Part shown: positions 52,151 through 60,489 of the stretch, piece by piece | How the letters are laid out: the number at the start of each line of letters is the position of its first letter | Position numbering within the stretch: position 1 is the first letter of the stretch | NCBI GenBank assembly: GCA_964448045.1 | Contig: CAYUVF010000014.1 | Coordinates: 13,297-77,296 of the forward strand | Length of the DNA: 64,000 nucleotides | Source: CAYUVF01 sp964448045 | GTDB taxonomy: Bacteria; Bacteroidota; Rhodothermia; Rhodothermales; Salinibacteraceae | Direction: 5' to 3' | Notes under the pieces: generated by a model | Database searches by the model: none | Seen by the model: the letters and a program-made list of their open reading frames with translations, nothing else | What the model was told of the DNA's origin: nothing | Position numbers and translations under genes: made by a program

Positions 52151-52924
52151 CTACGTGGCGTGCAGGCGCGTCTCGACCGCCTCGGCCAGGATCGGAAGCA
52201 CCTCACCCGCTTTTCCGCGCACGAGTTCATCCACCCGATCGGTGATCGCGCTCGGTTTGATGTTGACCTCGGCGACATATGCGCCGTGGTCCTTGGCGAG
52301 AAGCGGCAGCCCGGCGGCGGGGTGGACGATGGCGCTCGTGCCCACGCTCAGAAACACGTCGGCCTGCTGAGCGGCGTCCTGAGCGGTGTGCAGCGCATCG
52401 GGTGGCAGCATCTCACCGAACCACACCACATCGGGGCGAATCAGTCCGCCGCATTCGGGGCAGCGCGCCGGTTCGCCCTCGGCCAGCGAAGCCAGCTCCT
52501 CATCCGCGGCCTCCCGCTCGCAGTCCATGCAGTAGTTGCGCGTAATGTTGCCGTGCAGCTCCACGACACGCTCACTTCCCGCGCGCTGATGCAGGTTATC
52601 CACGTTTTGGGTGATCAGCGTGAAGTGGGACACGCGCCGTTCGAGCGCGGCGAGCGCCCGATGGCCGTCGTTCGGTTCGGTGTCGAGCGCCAACTGCCGG
52701 CGGTGGGCGTACCAGCGCTGGACGAGGTCGGGGTTGTCCAGAAACGCTTGCACGTTAGCAAGTTCCTGCGGGTCGAACTCCTCCCAGATGCCGCCGGGGT
52801 CGCGGAATGTGGGAATGCCACTCTCGGCGCTGATGCCGGCGCCGGTAAGCACCGCGATGCGATCGGCCTGGGCGAGCAGGTCGGGGAGGGTGTCGCTGAA
52901 GGGCGGTTCGGGCACTACGGTCAT
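52151..52924 (-). CDS. Sir2-family NAD-dependent protein deacylase
   Basis: From ATG 52924 the protein has 257 residues and a complete Sir2 fold: GAGISAESGIPTFRD (28-42), TQNVDNLHQRAG (105-116), catalytic His124 and four zinc Cys (C132, C135, C155, C158), then GTSAIVHPAAGLP. Y72 and R75 in WYAHRRQL match the Tyr-x-x-Arg pair that reads succinyl/malonyl groups in class III sirtuins (CobB/SIRT5), so it is probably a desuccinylase/demalonylase. It sits inside the Bat cluster, an unusual place. ATG 52951 is also possible. Confidence 0.93.
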   Translation of the reverse strand: MTVVPEPPFSDTLPDLLAQADRIAVLTGAGISAESGIPTFRDPGGIWEEFDPQELANVQAFLDNPDLVQRWYAHRRQLALDTEPNDGHRALAALERRVSHFTLITQNVDNLHQRAGSERVVELHGNITRNYCMDCEREAADEELASLAEGEPARCPECGGLIRPDVVWFGEMLPPDALHTAQDAAQQADVFLSVGTSAIVHPAAGLPLLAKDHGAYVAEVNIKPSAITDRVDELVRGKAGEVLPILAEAVETRLHAT

Positions 52925-53019
52925 GGGGGACTGATGGAAAAGGACCGGCACGCATATAATACGCAGGGCCGCGCCGTTCGTGCCGCGACGCTTCGGGTAC
53001 GCACGGCATCGATGCCGCG

Positions 53020-54060
53020 CTACGAAGCCGCGGATGAGGGGGGAGCGGATGGCGCCGGCGCGGTGTGCTCCTCGGGCGCATCGAGCGGGCGGAGCGCATC
53101 TTCCATGGCATCGATCGCTGTGGCTGTCGTCTGCAGGGTCGAGCGGTGTTGCTCGGGTGGGGGCTGGGCCTCGGCAAACTTGACGAGGTCCGCTTGGTCG
53201 AGCACCGTCTGGATGGGCGTGGTGACGGCGGCCGGCACATCGGGGTGCTGGTGGAGCGCCTGCGTCAGCTCGGCAGTGGTGCGCTCCAGCGCGGGGATCT
53301 GCAGCCGATGGGCCAGATACGTGCGCAGCAGATCGGACAGCTCGATATAGAACGATTTGGGATCATCGAGCGCATCGGGGTCGGTCGTACGGCGCAGGCG
53401 GCGCAGGCGCCGACGGGCCACCTCGGCGGGCGGGACGCGCGGTGCATCGGGTGCGGCATCGGGCTCCGCTTTGGGCTCCTCTTGATGGCGTTGGCGCCAG
53501 TAGTAGACGAGCCCGCCCACCACGACGAGCGCGGCGAGGCTCAACAGCACCCAGGGCCAGAGTGGCGTCGGAAAGGCCGCCAGCGCCGTCATATCGCGGA
53601 TGCCTTGCGCCTCGGGTGGGACGGTGGAGCGGACGGGAATCCGCCGCGGGGACGTGGCGAGCCGGATCGTATCGCCCTGCGCGGCCAGTCGGACGGGCAG
53701 TGGGGGGATGCGTGCCGTGTCGACTGCAAACGTCGTCACCTCGTAGGCTACGCTGTCGACACGCGTGCCAGGCTGATCGGGGCCGAGGAAGCGGCGGGAG
53801 GCATCCATCCGGCGGATCACATCGAGGTCGCCAAACACGGCAGGCCCGGCTCCGGCGTCGGGGAAGAGCGCCGTGCTGGAGAACCGATGCGTCGCGGTGA
53901 CCGAGACGGTGAAGCGCTCGCCGACGTACACGCTATCGGCCGACAGGTGAAGGCGGACGGTCTGCGCCTGCATCGGGACAGCGGCGCCGATTCCGAGCAG
54001 AGTCGCGAGAAGGAGCGCGCCGGTCCATCGGGAAATGCGAGCGAGCGAGAAATCGGTCAT
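53020..54060 (-). CDS. Bat-cluster membrane protein with an N-terminal beta domain (DUF4381/BatD-like)
   Basis: Start ATG 54060 shares its ATG with the DUF58 stop (ATGA). The 346-residue product has a signal peptide (GALLLATLLGIGAAVPMQAQ), a beta-rich extracytoplasmic part (SADSVYVGERFTVSVTATHR), a central membrane segment (PLWPWVLLSLAALVVVGGLV) and a cytoplasmic helical tail with FYIELSDLLRTYLAHRLQIP. The C-terminus is low-complexity Pro/Ala/Ser. This is the kind of protein annotated DUF4381 or BatD-like in DUF58 loci. It lies 95 bp from the sirtuin gene. Confidence 0.78.
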   Translation of the reverse strand: MTDFSLARISRWTGALLLATLLGIGAAVPMQAQTVRLHLSADSVYVGERFTVSVTATHRFSSTALFPDAGAGPAVFGDLDVIRRMDASRRFLGPDQPGTRVDSVAYEVTTFAVDTARIPPLPVRLAAQGDTIRLATSPRRIPVRSTVPPEAQGIRDMTALAAFPTPLWPWVLLSLAALVVVGGLVYYWRQRHQEEPKAEPDAAPDAPRVPPAEVARRRLRRLRRTTDPDALDDPKSFYIELSDLLRTYLAHRLQIPALERTTAELTQALHQHPDVPAAVTTPIQTVLDQADLVKFAEAQPPPEQHRSTLQTTATAIDAMEDALRPLDAPEEHTAPAPSAPPSSAAS

Positions 54061-54941
54061 GCTACGCGTGCGGTGCGGTTGCGCCGGCGAAAGAAGCGGA
54101 TCAGCGGTTCCACGCAATCTTCGTCGGTATGGATGGGCACGTAATCGACGCGTGCGCTCCGCATCTGGTCCGCGAGGGCGGCGTGCCGGATGGCAGCTGC
54201 GTCCTGAAAGGCAGCGCGGGCAGCGGGGTCGCTGGTGTCCACGAGCACCGTTTCGCCGGTTTCGGCGTCGGTGAGTTCAGCGAGCCCCACATCCGGCAGA
54301 TGCGTCTCGCGCGGATCGATCAGGTGAACCCCGATCGTGTCGTGGCGCTGGGCGAGGGCACGGAGGGGATGCTCGTAGCCGTTATCGAGAAAGTCGCTGA
54401 TCATGAGCACGATCGAGCGGCGGCGCAGGAGGTGAAGGGTGTGCTCCAGCGCGGCGTTGAGGTCGGTCCCGCGCGAATCGGGTTCGTGCGCGAACAGTTC
54501 GCGGATGAGCCGCAGCACGTGGCGGCGGCCCTTCTTGGGCGGGACGAACAGCTCCACTTGATCGGTGAAGAGCAGCAGCCCCACCTTGTCGCTGTTCTGG
54601 ATGGCGCTGAAGGCGATCAGCGCGCAGACCTCGGCGGCGACCTCGCGCTTCAGTTTCTCCTGTGAGCCGAAATCCTCCGAGCCCGAGATGTCCACCAGCA
54701 GCATCACCGTCTGCTCGCGCTCCTCCTCGAAGACCTTCACGTACGTTTCGTCCATCCGTGCCGAGACGTTCCAGTCGATCGTGCGGATGTCGTCCCCAAT
54801 CTGATACGGCCGCACCTCGGCAAACTCGATCCCTCGTCCCTTGAACGCCGAGTGGTATTCGCCGCCGAAGATGGAGTTAACCCGCCCCTTCGTGCGAATT
54901 TCCAGCCGGCGTATTTTGCTGAACAGTTCCTTGGGGATCAT
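54057..54941 (-). CDS. DUF58 domain protein
   Basis: The 294-residue protein begins with the RRLEIRTKGRVNSIFGGEYH segment, then the DUF58 signature GRGIEFAEVRPYQIGDDIRT and IDWNVSARMDETYVKVFEEE, followed by a VWA-like part with LLVDISGSEDFGS. DUF58 proteins work with MoxR ATPases and VWA proteins as chaperone-like modules. It is the first gene of the Bat cluster; no moxR gene is adjacent in this window. Confidence 0.92.
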   Translation of the reverse strand: MIPKELFSKIRRLEIRTKGRVNSIFGGEYHSAFKGRGIEFAEVRPYQIGDDIRTIDWNVSARMDETYVKVFEEEREQTVMLLVDISGSEDFGSQEKLKREVAAEVCALIAFSAIQNSDKVGLLLFTDQVELFVPPKKGRRHVLRLIRELFAHEPDSRGTDLNAALEHTLHLLRRRSIVLMISDFLDNGYEHPLRALAQRHDTIGVHLIDPRETHLPDVGLAELTDAETGETVLVDTSDPAARAAFQDAAAIRHAALADQMRSARVDYVPIHTDEDCVEPLIRFFRRRNRTARVA

Positions 54942-55470
54942 GGGGGGTGGTGTTAACGCACTGTTTTATAGCCACTTACGTACAGTAATAATCCAGGTTG
55001 TACCCTATACGAAAAGCTTTCATTCTGAACTTGATTCAGAATCTTAATGGGTCTTGCCTATCGTTCACGGGAGATTTACTTGCGTGAATCTTCGGTTTCG
55101 GATCGGCGTCCGAAGGGCGAAGCCTTCACGCCAGTACATGACACGCAAGGTGGGTTAGTAGTTCAGTAGAGCAATAAAACCACGACAAATGATCGGCCAA
55201 GTGGCGGTTTCATCGATGAGAGGTCAAGGAATCCAACCGTCATGGAGAGATAGAATGCGTGCACCTCAGTACGGTTCTGATCTGGATAGGTGGATGATGA
55301 AACTGCAGGCAAGGTTGGGGGCGTCATAGGTCAATTGTGGGGGTTCCCCTCGCTCTGTAAGAAGGGATTCGACTACACATGAAAGGGGGGAGGACCGTGA
55401 AAGGGGTATAGAGATGGATTTATCATACCCATAGTTCGTGTCCTCAATAATTTATGTGTGAGGTCTCGCT
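54942..55470. other. AT-richer intergenic region upstream of the BspA-like gene
   Basis: No gene is supported. A degenerate half-copy of the palindromic repeat family (TTCATTCTGAAC and GATTCAGAATC arms) lies at 55018-55044. Base composition drops to near 50% GC and stays low through the BspA-like gene. The region must contain the DUF58 promoter (-) and the BspA-like promoter (+). Confidence 0.55.
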
Positions 55471-58314
55471 ATGAGGTATTTCTATCACTTTTCTTCGCTA
55501 TTCTACATCGCTCTTTTCCTCGCTCTCACGTTTGGGCCGGCGCCAGCGCAGGGTCAGAGTGCCCCCTTCATTACAGTATGGGATACTGAGAACGAGGGAG
55601 TCTCTAATGACGACCAGATCCGAATTCTCGGCACGGGCGGCAACTATGCGGTCACCTGGGAGGAGGTCGGTAATCCCTCGAATACCGGGACGACAACCGC
55701 GACCAATGAGGTGACGATCACCTTTCCTCATCCAGGGCGCTACCGGGTCGAGATCAGCGGGGGATTTACGCGGATTCACTTCTGGGGTGGTTGGAACGAC
55801 GATTCCGGCAAGATTATTCGGATTGAGCAGTGGGGCGACATCCAGTGGTCTTCGATGGAAGAGGCGTTTTGGGGGGCTTCGAACCTCGACCTGACTGCCC
55901 AGGACATCCCAGATCTTTCTGTAGTAGAGAGCTTATTCTACATGTTCGGTCAAGCCTCCTCTTTGGTTGCGAACAGTAGCAGCATCGGAGAATGGGACGT
56001 TTCGACCATTACGGACATGTGGGGCACGTTTGCGGGGGCCACCCAATTCAACCAGGACATTGGCGACTGGGACGTGTCGAGTGTCACCGACATGGGGAAC
56101 ATGTTTGACGGTGCGTCCAGTTTCAATCAGGATATCAGCGAATGGGATGTATCTGGCGTGACTAACATGGGCGGTATGTTTGCTCGTGCGGAGACCTTCA
56201 ACCAGGACATCGGGGGGTGGGACGTGTCAAATGTTACCCAAATGGGCGCCATGTTCATGGAGGCTGATAGCTTTGACCAAGACATAGGCGGCTGGGACGT
56301 ATCAAACGTCACTAACATGGGGAGTCATATCGTCGCGAGTGGGATGTTCTGGGGGGCTGAGAGCTTCGACCAAGACATTGGGGGATGGGACGTCTCCAAC
56401 GTCACGAATATGAGCGGCATGTTCGGCAGTTTTGCCCGCGATCCATCTCTCAGCTTCAACCAAGACATCGGGGGATGGGACGTCTCCAGCGTCACCGACA
56501 TGACATTCATGTTTAAAAATGCCGAGGCATTCAATCAAGACATTGGCGGGTGGGACGTATCGAGCGTCACCGACATGTACGGCATGTTTAGCGAAGCTGA
56601 GAGCTTCGACCAAGACATCGGGGGATGGGATGTCTCCAGTGTCATCGACATGGAGTTCATGTTTTCCGGTGCCTATGCCTTTAATCAGGACATCGGAGCG
56701 TGGGACGTATCAAACGTCGCTACCATGGAAAACATGTTTGACGCTGCTCATGCCTTTAACCAGGACCTCGGGGGATGGGACGTCTCGAACGTCACGAACA
56801 TGGAGGGCATGTTCGGCGCTGCTATTAATTTCAACCAGGACATCGGGGGATGGGATGTCTCGAGTGTGACCTCCATGGAGGGCATGTTTGCTTTCGCCTG
56901 GGAGTTCAACCAAGACATCGGAGGCTGGGACGTGTCAAACGTCACTACCATGGAACATATGTTCAGGAGTGCTCGGACCTTCAACCAGGACCTCGGGGGC
57001 TGGGATGTCTCCAGTGTCATCGACATGGGGGGCATGTTCGCGAACGCCTCCAACTTCAACCAGGACCTCGGCGGGTGGAATGTCTCCAACGTCGAGGCGT
57101 TTGTTGATGATGACTTAGGAAGCGGGTTTCTAGAAGGCGTCGTATTATGCCCGACCAACTACGACGCGTTGCTCAGTGGATGGAGCCAGCTCGACCTCGT
57201 AGCCGGGTTAAGTTTCGACGCCGGAAACAGCCGTTACAGCCCTGCAGCCGAGGCGGCGCGGCAGTCGATCATCGACGATGATAGCTGGACGATCAACGAT
57301 CTTGGACCGGTTGCTTCAAATACCGTCTCCCAGACCGTCAGCAGCGACGGCACCGTCGACTTCGGCACCACGGGGACCGACATCAACGTCTCAGGTGTCA
57401 GCGGTTCGGGCGAGGTGACCGTCCAACGATTCGATAGCGGGCCGAGCAGCACCGACGGCATTAGCGAGTCCAACGTGAGTGACTACCGCGTGGTGATCTG
57501 CGCGGCAGGGGACCTCGGCTTCGACTCAAGTACGGAGGTACGTCTTGAGGTGAGCGAATTTGGTGGCATTTCTAATCCCTCGGAGGTACTGATTTACACC
57601 CGCCCCGTAGAGGGCACTGGCTCGTTCACGGTCCTCTCGACGAGCGTCGACGATGGTGGCACGCCCGGCGATGGCTCCGACGATCAGCTCGTAGCGACCA
57701 CCGGCTCGTTCGGCGAATTTGTGCTGGCGAGCAACAGTCAGCCCCTACCTGTTGAGTTGGCTTTCTTCGAGGCTCAGGTCGATGGTGAACAGGTTCGCCT
57801 TACGTGGCGCACCGCTTCGGAGACGAACAACGCTGGCTTCGACATCCAACGTCAACGTTCTGGTGCTACTGGTTGGGCCAAGATCGGCTTCGTGACGGGA
57901 CATGGCACAACCGCTGAGCCACAAACCTATTCTTTCGTAGATGGAAGTGTCCCCTATGAGGCTGGCAGGCTGGCCTATCGGCTGAAGCAGGTCGATACCA
58001 ATGGGACAGTGACCTACTCCGAGGAAGTAGAGGTTCTATCCGATACACCAGACCAGCTGGCGCTCCGAGGCAATTTCCCGAATCCATTTGGCGTTTCAAC
58101 GACGATTCGTTATGAGGTGCCCATAGATGGTGTCATACGTCTCACGGTTTATGACATGTTGGGACGTCGTGTACGCACACTCATTAACGAAGAACAAGAA
58201 GCCGGGCGTAAAGAAGTCGTGTTCAATGCCAGTGGTTTGTCAAGCGGGGTGTATCTCTTACAGCTTGAGGCAAACGGCAACACCCGGACTCGGAAGGTCC
58301 TCATTGTGCGATAG
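55471..58314 (+). CDS. BspA-type (DUF285) repeat surface protein with type IX sorting domain
   Basis: The 947-residue protein has a signal peptide ending near APAQGQ, then about 15 tandem repeats of about 25 residues (consensus FNQDIGGWDVSNVTNMGGMF, residues about 169-540). A beta-sandwich/PKD-like part follows, then LPVELAFFEAQVDGEQVRLT, and finally a type IX secretion C-terminal domain (FPNPFGVSTTIRYEVPID through SGVYLLQLEANGN). It is thus a probable SprA-dependent secreted or cell-surface protein. Its base composition is lower in GC than its neighbours, a sign of acquisition or domain expansion. DUF285 repeats occur in many surface proteins and can act in adhesion. Confidence 0.93.
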   Translation: MRYFYHFSSLFYIALFLALTFGPAPAQGQSAPFITVWDTENEGVSNDDQIRILGTGGNYAVTWEEVGNPSNTGTTTATNEVTITFPHPGRYRVEISGGFTRIHFWGGWNDDSGKIIRIEQWGDIQWSSMEEAFWGASNLDLTAQDIPDLSVVESLFYMFGQASSLVANSSSIGEWDVSTITDMWGTFAGATQFNQDIGDWDVSSVTDMGNMFDGASSFNQDISEWDVSGVTNMGGMFARAETFNQDIGGWDVSNVTQMGAMFMEADSFDQDIGGWDVSNVTNMGSHIVASGMFWGAESFDQDIGGWDVSNVTNMSGMFGSFARDPSLSFNQDIGGWDVSSVTDMTFMFKNAEAFNQDIGGWDVSSVTDMYGMFSEAESFDQDIGGWDVSSVIDMEFMFSGAYAFNQDIGAWDVSNVATMENMFDAAHAFNQDLGGWDVSNVTNMEGMFGAAINFNQDIGGWDVSSVTSMEGMFAFAWEFNQDIGGWDVSNVTTMEHMFRSARTFNQDLGGWDVSSVIDMGGMFANASNFNQDLGGWNVSNVEAFVDDDLGSGFLEGVVLCPTNYDALLSGWSQLDLVAGLSFDAGNSRYSPAAEAARQSIIDDDSWTINDLGPVASNTVSQTVSSDGTVDFGTTGTDINVSGVSGSGEVTVQRFDSGPSSTDGISESNVSDYRVVICAAGDLGFDSSTEVRLEVSEFGGISNPSEVLIYTRPVEGTGSFTVLSTSVDDGGTPGDGSDDQLVATTGSFGEFVLASNSQPLPVELAFFEAQVDGEQVRLTWRTASETNNAGFDIQRQRSGATGWAKIGFVTGHGTTAEPQTYSFVDGSVPYEAGRLAYRLKQVDTNGTVTYSEEVEVLSDTPDQLALRGNFPNPFGVSTTIRYEVPIDGVIRLTVYDMLGRRVRTLINEEQEAGRKEVVFNASGLSSGVYLLQLEANGNTRTRKVLIVR
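55975..57110 (+). repeat. About 15 tandem repeats of ~75 bp encoding the DUF285 array
   Basis: The DNA repeats follow the 25-residue protein units (AACCAGGACATCGG-GG-TGGGA type core, 14-15 copies). Several copies are near-identical over 20-40 bases, which can promote copy-number change. Two copies have longer spacers (the TNMGSHIVASGMF and MFGSFARDPSLS units), seen around 56320 and 56420. Confidence 0.85.
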
Positions 58315-58346
58315 CGCAGTTCATAGAATGGGATTGTGGTACCAAG

Positions 58347-58374
58347 GGCTCGGCTCACGCCGGGCCCTTTTAGT
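58347..58374 (+). terminator. Intrinsic terminator of the BspA-like gene
   Basis: The stem GGGCTCGGC/GCCGGGCCC, with one U-G pair in + orientation, is followed by TTTTAG. It lies 33 bp after the stop. Confidence 0.85.
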
Positions 58375-58727
58375 ATTCGTGGGGGCTAGAGGCTTACCAG
58401 CAGCCGGTTAGTGCTCGCTTAACTGCCAACATCGAACACCCATCTCGCCAGCAATAGAAGCATATGGCGAATCGAACCAATGGGCTTCCCGGCTGCTCTA
58501 ATATGTTAAATCGTGGCCTTCTCGACTACCGAAGTACATTTTGACCAGGCGGGAGGAACGGGGACTAAATCGCCTATTAATGTTCACTCACTTTGGCAGT
58601 ATCCCAAGCCTGAGAGGCTTGTCAGTCGCATCGATATTATTGGAGTGGCAGGTTCAGCGAAACCCCGGCGGGCGATACGTTTTCAACGTCGTGTCTCATC
58701 GTCCACCCCACGGATCGGCTGCCCGCT
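58375..58727. other. Intergenic region upstream of purQ
   Basis: No gene is supported; the frames starting at 58513 and 58541 lack protein character. A small hairpin CAAGCCT-GA-GAGGCTTG lies near 58605-58622. The region must hold the purQ promoter; no known riboswitch was identified. Confidence 0.5.
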
Positions 58728-59435
58728 ATGCCTGTCACCTTCGGCGTAATCGTTTTTCCCGGCTCCAACTGCGACCACGACGCGTACCACGCGGCCAAGC
58801 ACGTGCTCGGTCAGGAGGCGCGGTTCATCTGGCACAAGGAGGACTCCGTCAGCGATGTCGATGTGGTGATCGTGCCGGGCGGCTTCTCGTATGGCGACTA
58901 CCTGCGCTCGGGCGCCATCGCCCAGTTCTCGCCGATCATGCAGGATGTCGTGCGCTTCGCCAACGAAGGCGGACTCGTGATGGGTATCTGCAACGGATTT
59001 CAGGTGCTCTGCGAGGCGGGCCTCTTGCCGGGCACGCTCATGCGCAACGAGCGGCTGCGCTTCATCTGCAAGTCGACGACACTGCGTGTGGAAAATGCCG
59101 AGACGCCCTTCACGCAGGCCATGCAGCCGGGGCAGGTGGTCGCTATTCCGATTTCCCACGGTGAGGGCCGCTACTACGCCGATGACGCGGTGCTGGATGA
59201 GCTCGAATCCAACGAGCAGGTCGTCTTCCGCTACTGCGATGCCGAGGGTGCCATCACGCCCGAGGCCAACCCGAACGGCTCGGCGCGCAACATTGCGGGA
59301 ATCGTCAACGAAGGGCGCAACGTGATGGGCCTAATGCCCCACCCCGAGCGCTGCGTCGAGGATCTGATCAGCAGCGGGGAAGGGCGGCTGTTCTTCGACT
59401 CCCTTATCGAGCACCTCACGGGACAGCCGGCGTAG
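58728..59435 (+). CDS. purQ: Phosphoribosylformylglycinamidine synthase, glutaminase subunit PurQ
   Basis: PurQ supplies ammonia from glutamine to the PurL complex in purine synthesis. The 235-residue protein is a class I glutamine amidotransferase: FGVIVFPGSNCDHDAYHA at the start, PGGFSYGDYLRSGAIA, the nucleophile Cys88 in GICNGFQ, and NVMGLMPHPERC with the His/Glu of the triad near the end. The length is normal. purS/purL are not in the window, so the pathway is dispersed. The rhomboid gene begins 33 bp after the stop. Confidence 0.97.
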   Translation: MPVTFGVIVFPGSNCDHDAYHAAKHVLGQEARFIWHKEDSVSDVDVVIVPGGFSYGDYLRSGAIAQFSPIMQDVVRFANEGGLVMGICNGFQVLCEAGLLPGTLMRNERLRFICKSTTLRVENAETPFTQAMQPGQVVAIPISHGEGRYYADDAVLDELESNEQVVFRYCDAEGAITPEANPNGSARNIAGIVNEGRNVMGLMPHPERCVEDLISSGEGRLFFDSLIEHLTGQPA

Positions 59436-59468
59436 CACACCCTTCTTTGTCTGCTAACTGGTCCGCTC

Positions 59469-60113
59469 ATGATTGGCGTCGATACCCCGATCACTGTCCT
59501 GCTGCTCATCCTGAATGGGATGGTGAGCGGATATGCGCTGGCGGTCGATCAATCCCTGATCGACCAGTTTGCCTTCCGCCCCGATCGGATTCGGCGCTAC
59601 GGCGAGTATCACCGCCTGATCACCGCCGGATTCGTGCACGTCGGGATCGGCCATCTGGCGTTCAACATGATCACACTGTACTTCTTCGGGCCCCTACTCG
59701 AAATCCTGATGGGCTCGGTGGCGTTCGTGGTGCTCTATTTTGGCTCGGAGCTGGCGGCGCACGGGCTGTCGCTCGTGCTCAACAGCGACGATCCGCACTA
59801 CTCGGCCATCGGGGCGTCGGGGGCGGTGAGTGGCGTCGTGTTCAGTTTCTGCCTGTTTCGTCCGCTGGCCATGCTGGGCGTCTTCTTCGTGATTCCGATG
59901 CCCGCCGTGGTGTTTGCGGTTCTGTACGTGGTAGGATCGGTCTACGCGATGCAGCAGCGCGGTCACGAAGGCCGCGTGGGGGGCGGCATTGCGCACGAGG
60001 CGCACCTGGGCGGGGCCGTCGGCGGATTGTTGCTCACCATCATTCTGGATCAGCGGGCGCTCCCGACCTTCCTTCGTGAGATGAGTGGGCTCCTGAGTCA
60101 GCTGGGCTTCTAA
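59469..60113 (+). CDS. Rhomboid-family intramembrane serine protease
   Basis: The 214-residue membrane protein has six hydrophobic segments and the rhomboid sites: Asn66 in HLAFNM (oxyanion), Ser117 in GASGAVSG and His179 in AHEAHLGGA. Catalytic residues are therefore complete and it is likely active in cleaving membrane proteins. The GxSG motif is clear. It probably shares a transcript with purQ (33 bp gap). Substrates are unknown. Confidence 0.94.
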   Translation: MIGVDTPITVLLLILNGMVSGYALAVDQSLIDQFAFRPDRIRRYGEYHRLITAGFVHVGIGHLAFNMITLYFFGPLLEILMGSVAFVVLYFGSELAAHGLSLVLNSDDPHYSAIGASGAVSGVVFSFCLFRPLAMLGVFFVIPMPAVVFAVLYVVGSVYAMQQRGHEGRVGGGIAHEAHLGGAVGGLLLTIILDQRALPTFLREMSGLLSQLGF

Positions 60114-60179
60114 GCTCGATATCCGTTATTGAATTGCTGATATTTAACAGTTCATTAACTCAATCCGATGATGAAGCCG

Positions 60180-60323
60180 TTATTGGGAGTTGCATGCGAT
60201 TATTGCAGTCCCTATACTGGCGAGTGACTTCATGCAACCAGAGACCCCGCTTGCGGGGAGGCTCAGTCGCACGCATCCATGGACAGCAAGAAGCTCGGCC
60301 CGTCGACGGTTGCCGGGCTTTTT
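60180..60323 (+). ncRNA. Candidate small structured RNA or long 3' UTR after the rhomboid gene
   Basis: This segment holds a perfect 8-bp pairing GTTGCATG/CATGCAAC (60189-60196 with 60231-60238), then CCCCGC-TT-GCGGGG (60245-60258), and ends in an intrinsic terminator (60292-60323). No protein frame fits. It starts 66 bp after the rhomboid stop, so it could be a processed 3' end or an independent sRNA. Whether a promoter exists between 60114 and 60180 is unclear. Confidence 0.45.
60292..60323 (+). terminator. Intrinsic terminator after the rhomboid/small-RNA region
   Basis: AGCTCGGC/GCCGGGCT (60292-60319, one U-G pair in + sense) encloses the inner palindrome CCGTCGACGG and is followed by TTTTT. 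It separates the rhomboid transcript from the larger RNA region downstream. Confidence 0.8.
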
Positions 60324-60408
60324 GCTCCGAGGTCCCTTCTGCGCCGGTCGGGCGCCTTTGCACCGCATGGGAACGGTTCCCATTAGCGCCCCCAGTTATC
60401 CACAGGTA

Positions 60409-60489
60409 TTTGGCTCGATGTGAATATCTTGTTTATACTTTGTGGAGAATTCGTCTTGACTCCATGCAGAAAAGAGCCTACCCTATAGC
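60409..60489 (+). promoter_or_regulatory. Candidate promoter region of the large structured RNA
   Basis: Two readings are possible. TTTG (60409-60412) with TATACTTTG (60434-60442) resembles a Bacteroidota promoter but with a somewhat long spacer. TTGACT (60456-60461) with TACCCT 17 bases later (60479-60484) resembles a sigma-70 type. Transcription would begin at about 60450 or 60491. A perfect DnaA-box-like TTATCCACA lies at 60396-60404. Confidence 0.4.

Noticed and set aside
54942..55470. Attachment site or integrase-related sequence next to the lower-GC BspA-like gene
   Set aside because: No tRNA gene, direct repeats or integrase seen; only a degenerate palindrome half-copy.
60396..60404. 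Replication origin suggested by TTATCCACA
   Set aside because: Only one perfect box was seen; no cluster of boxes, no AT-rich unwinding region, and no dnaA/dnaN nearby.
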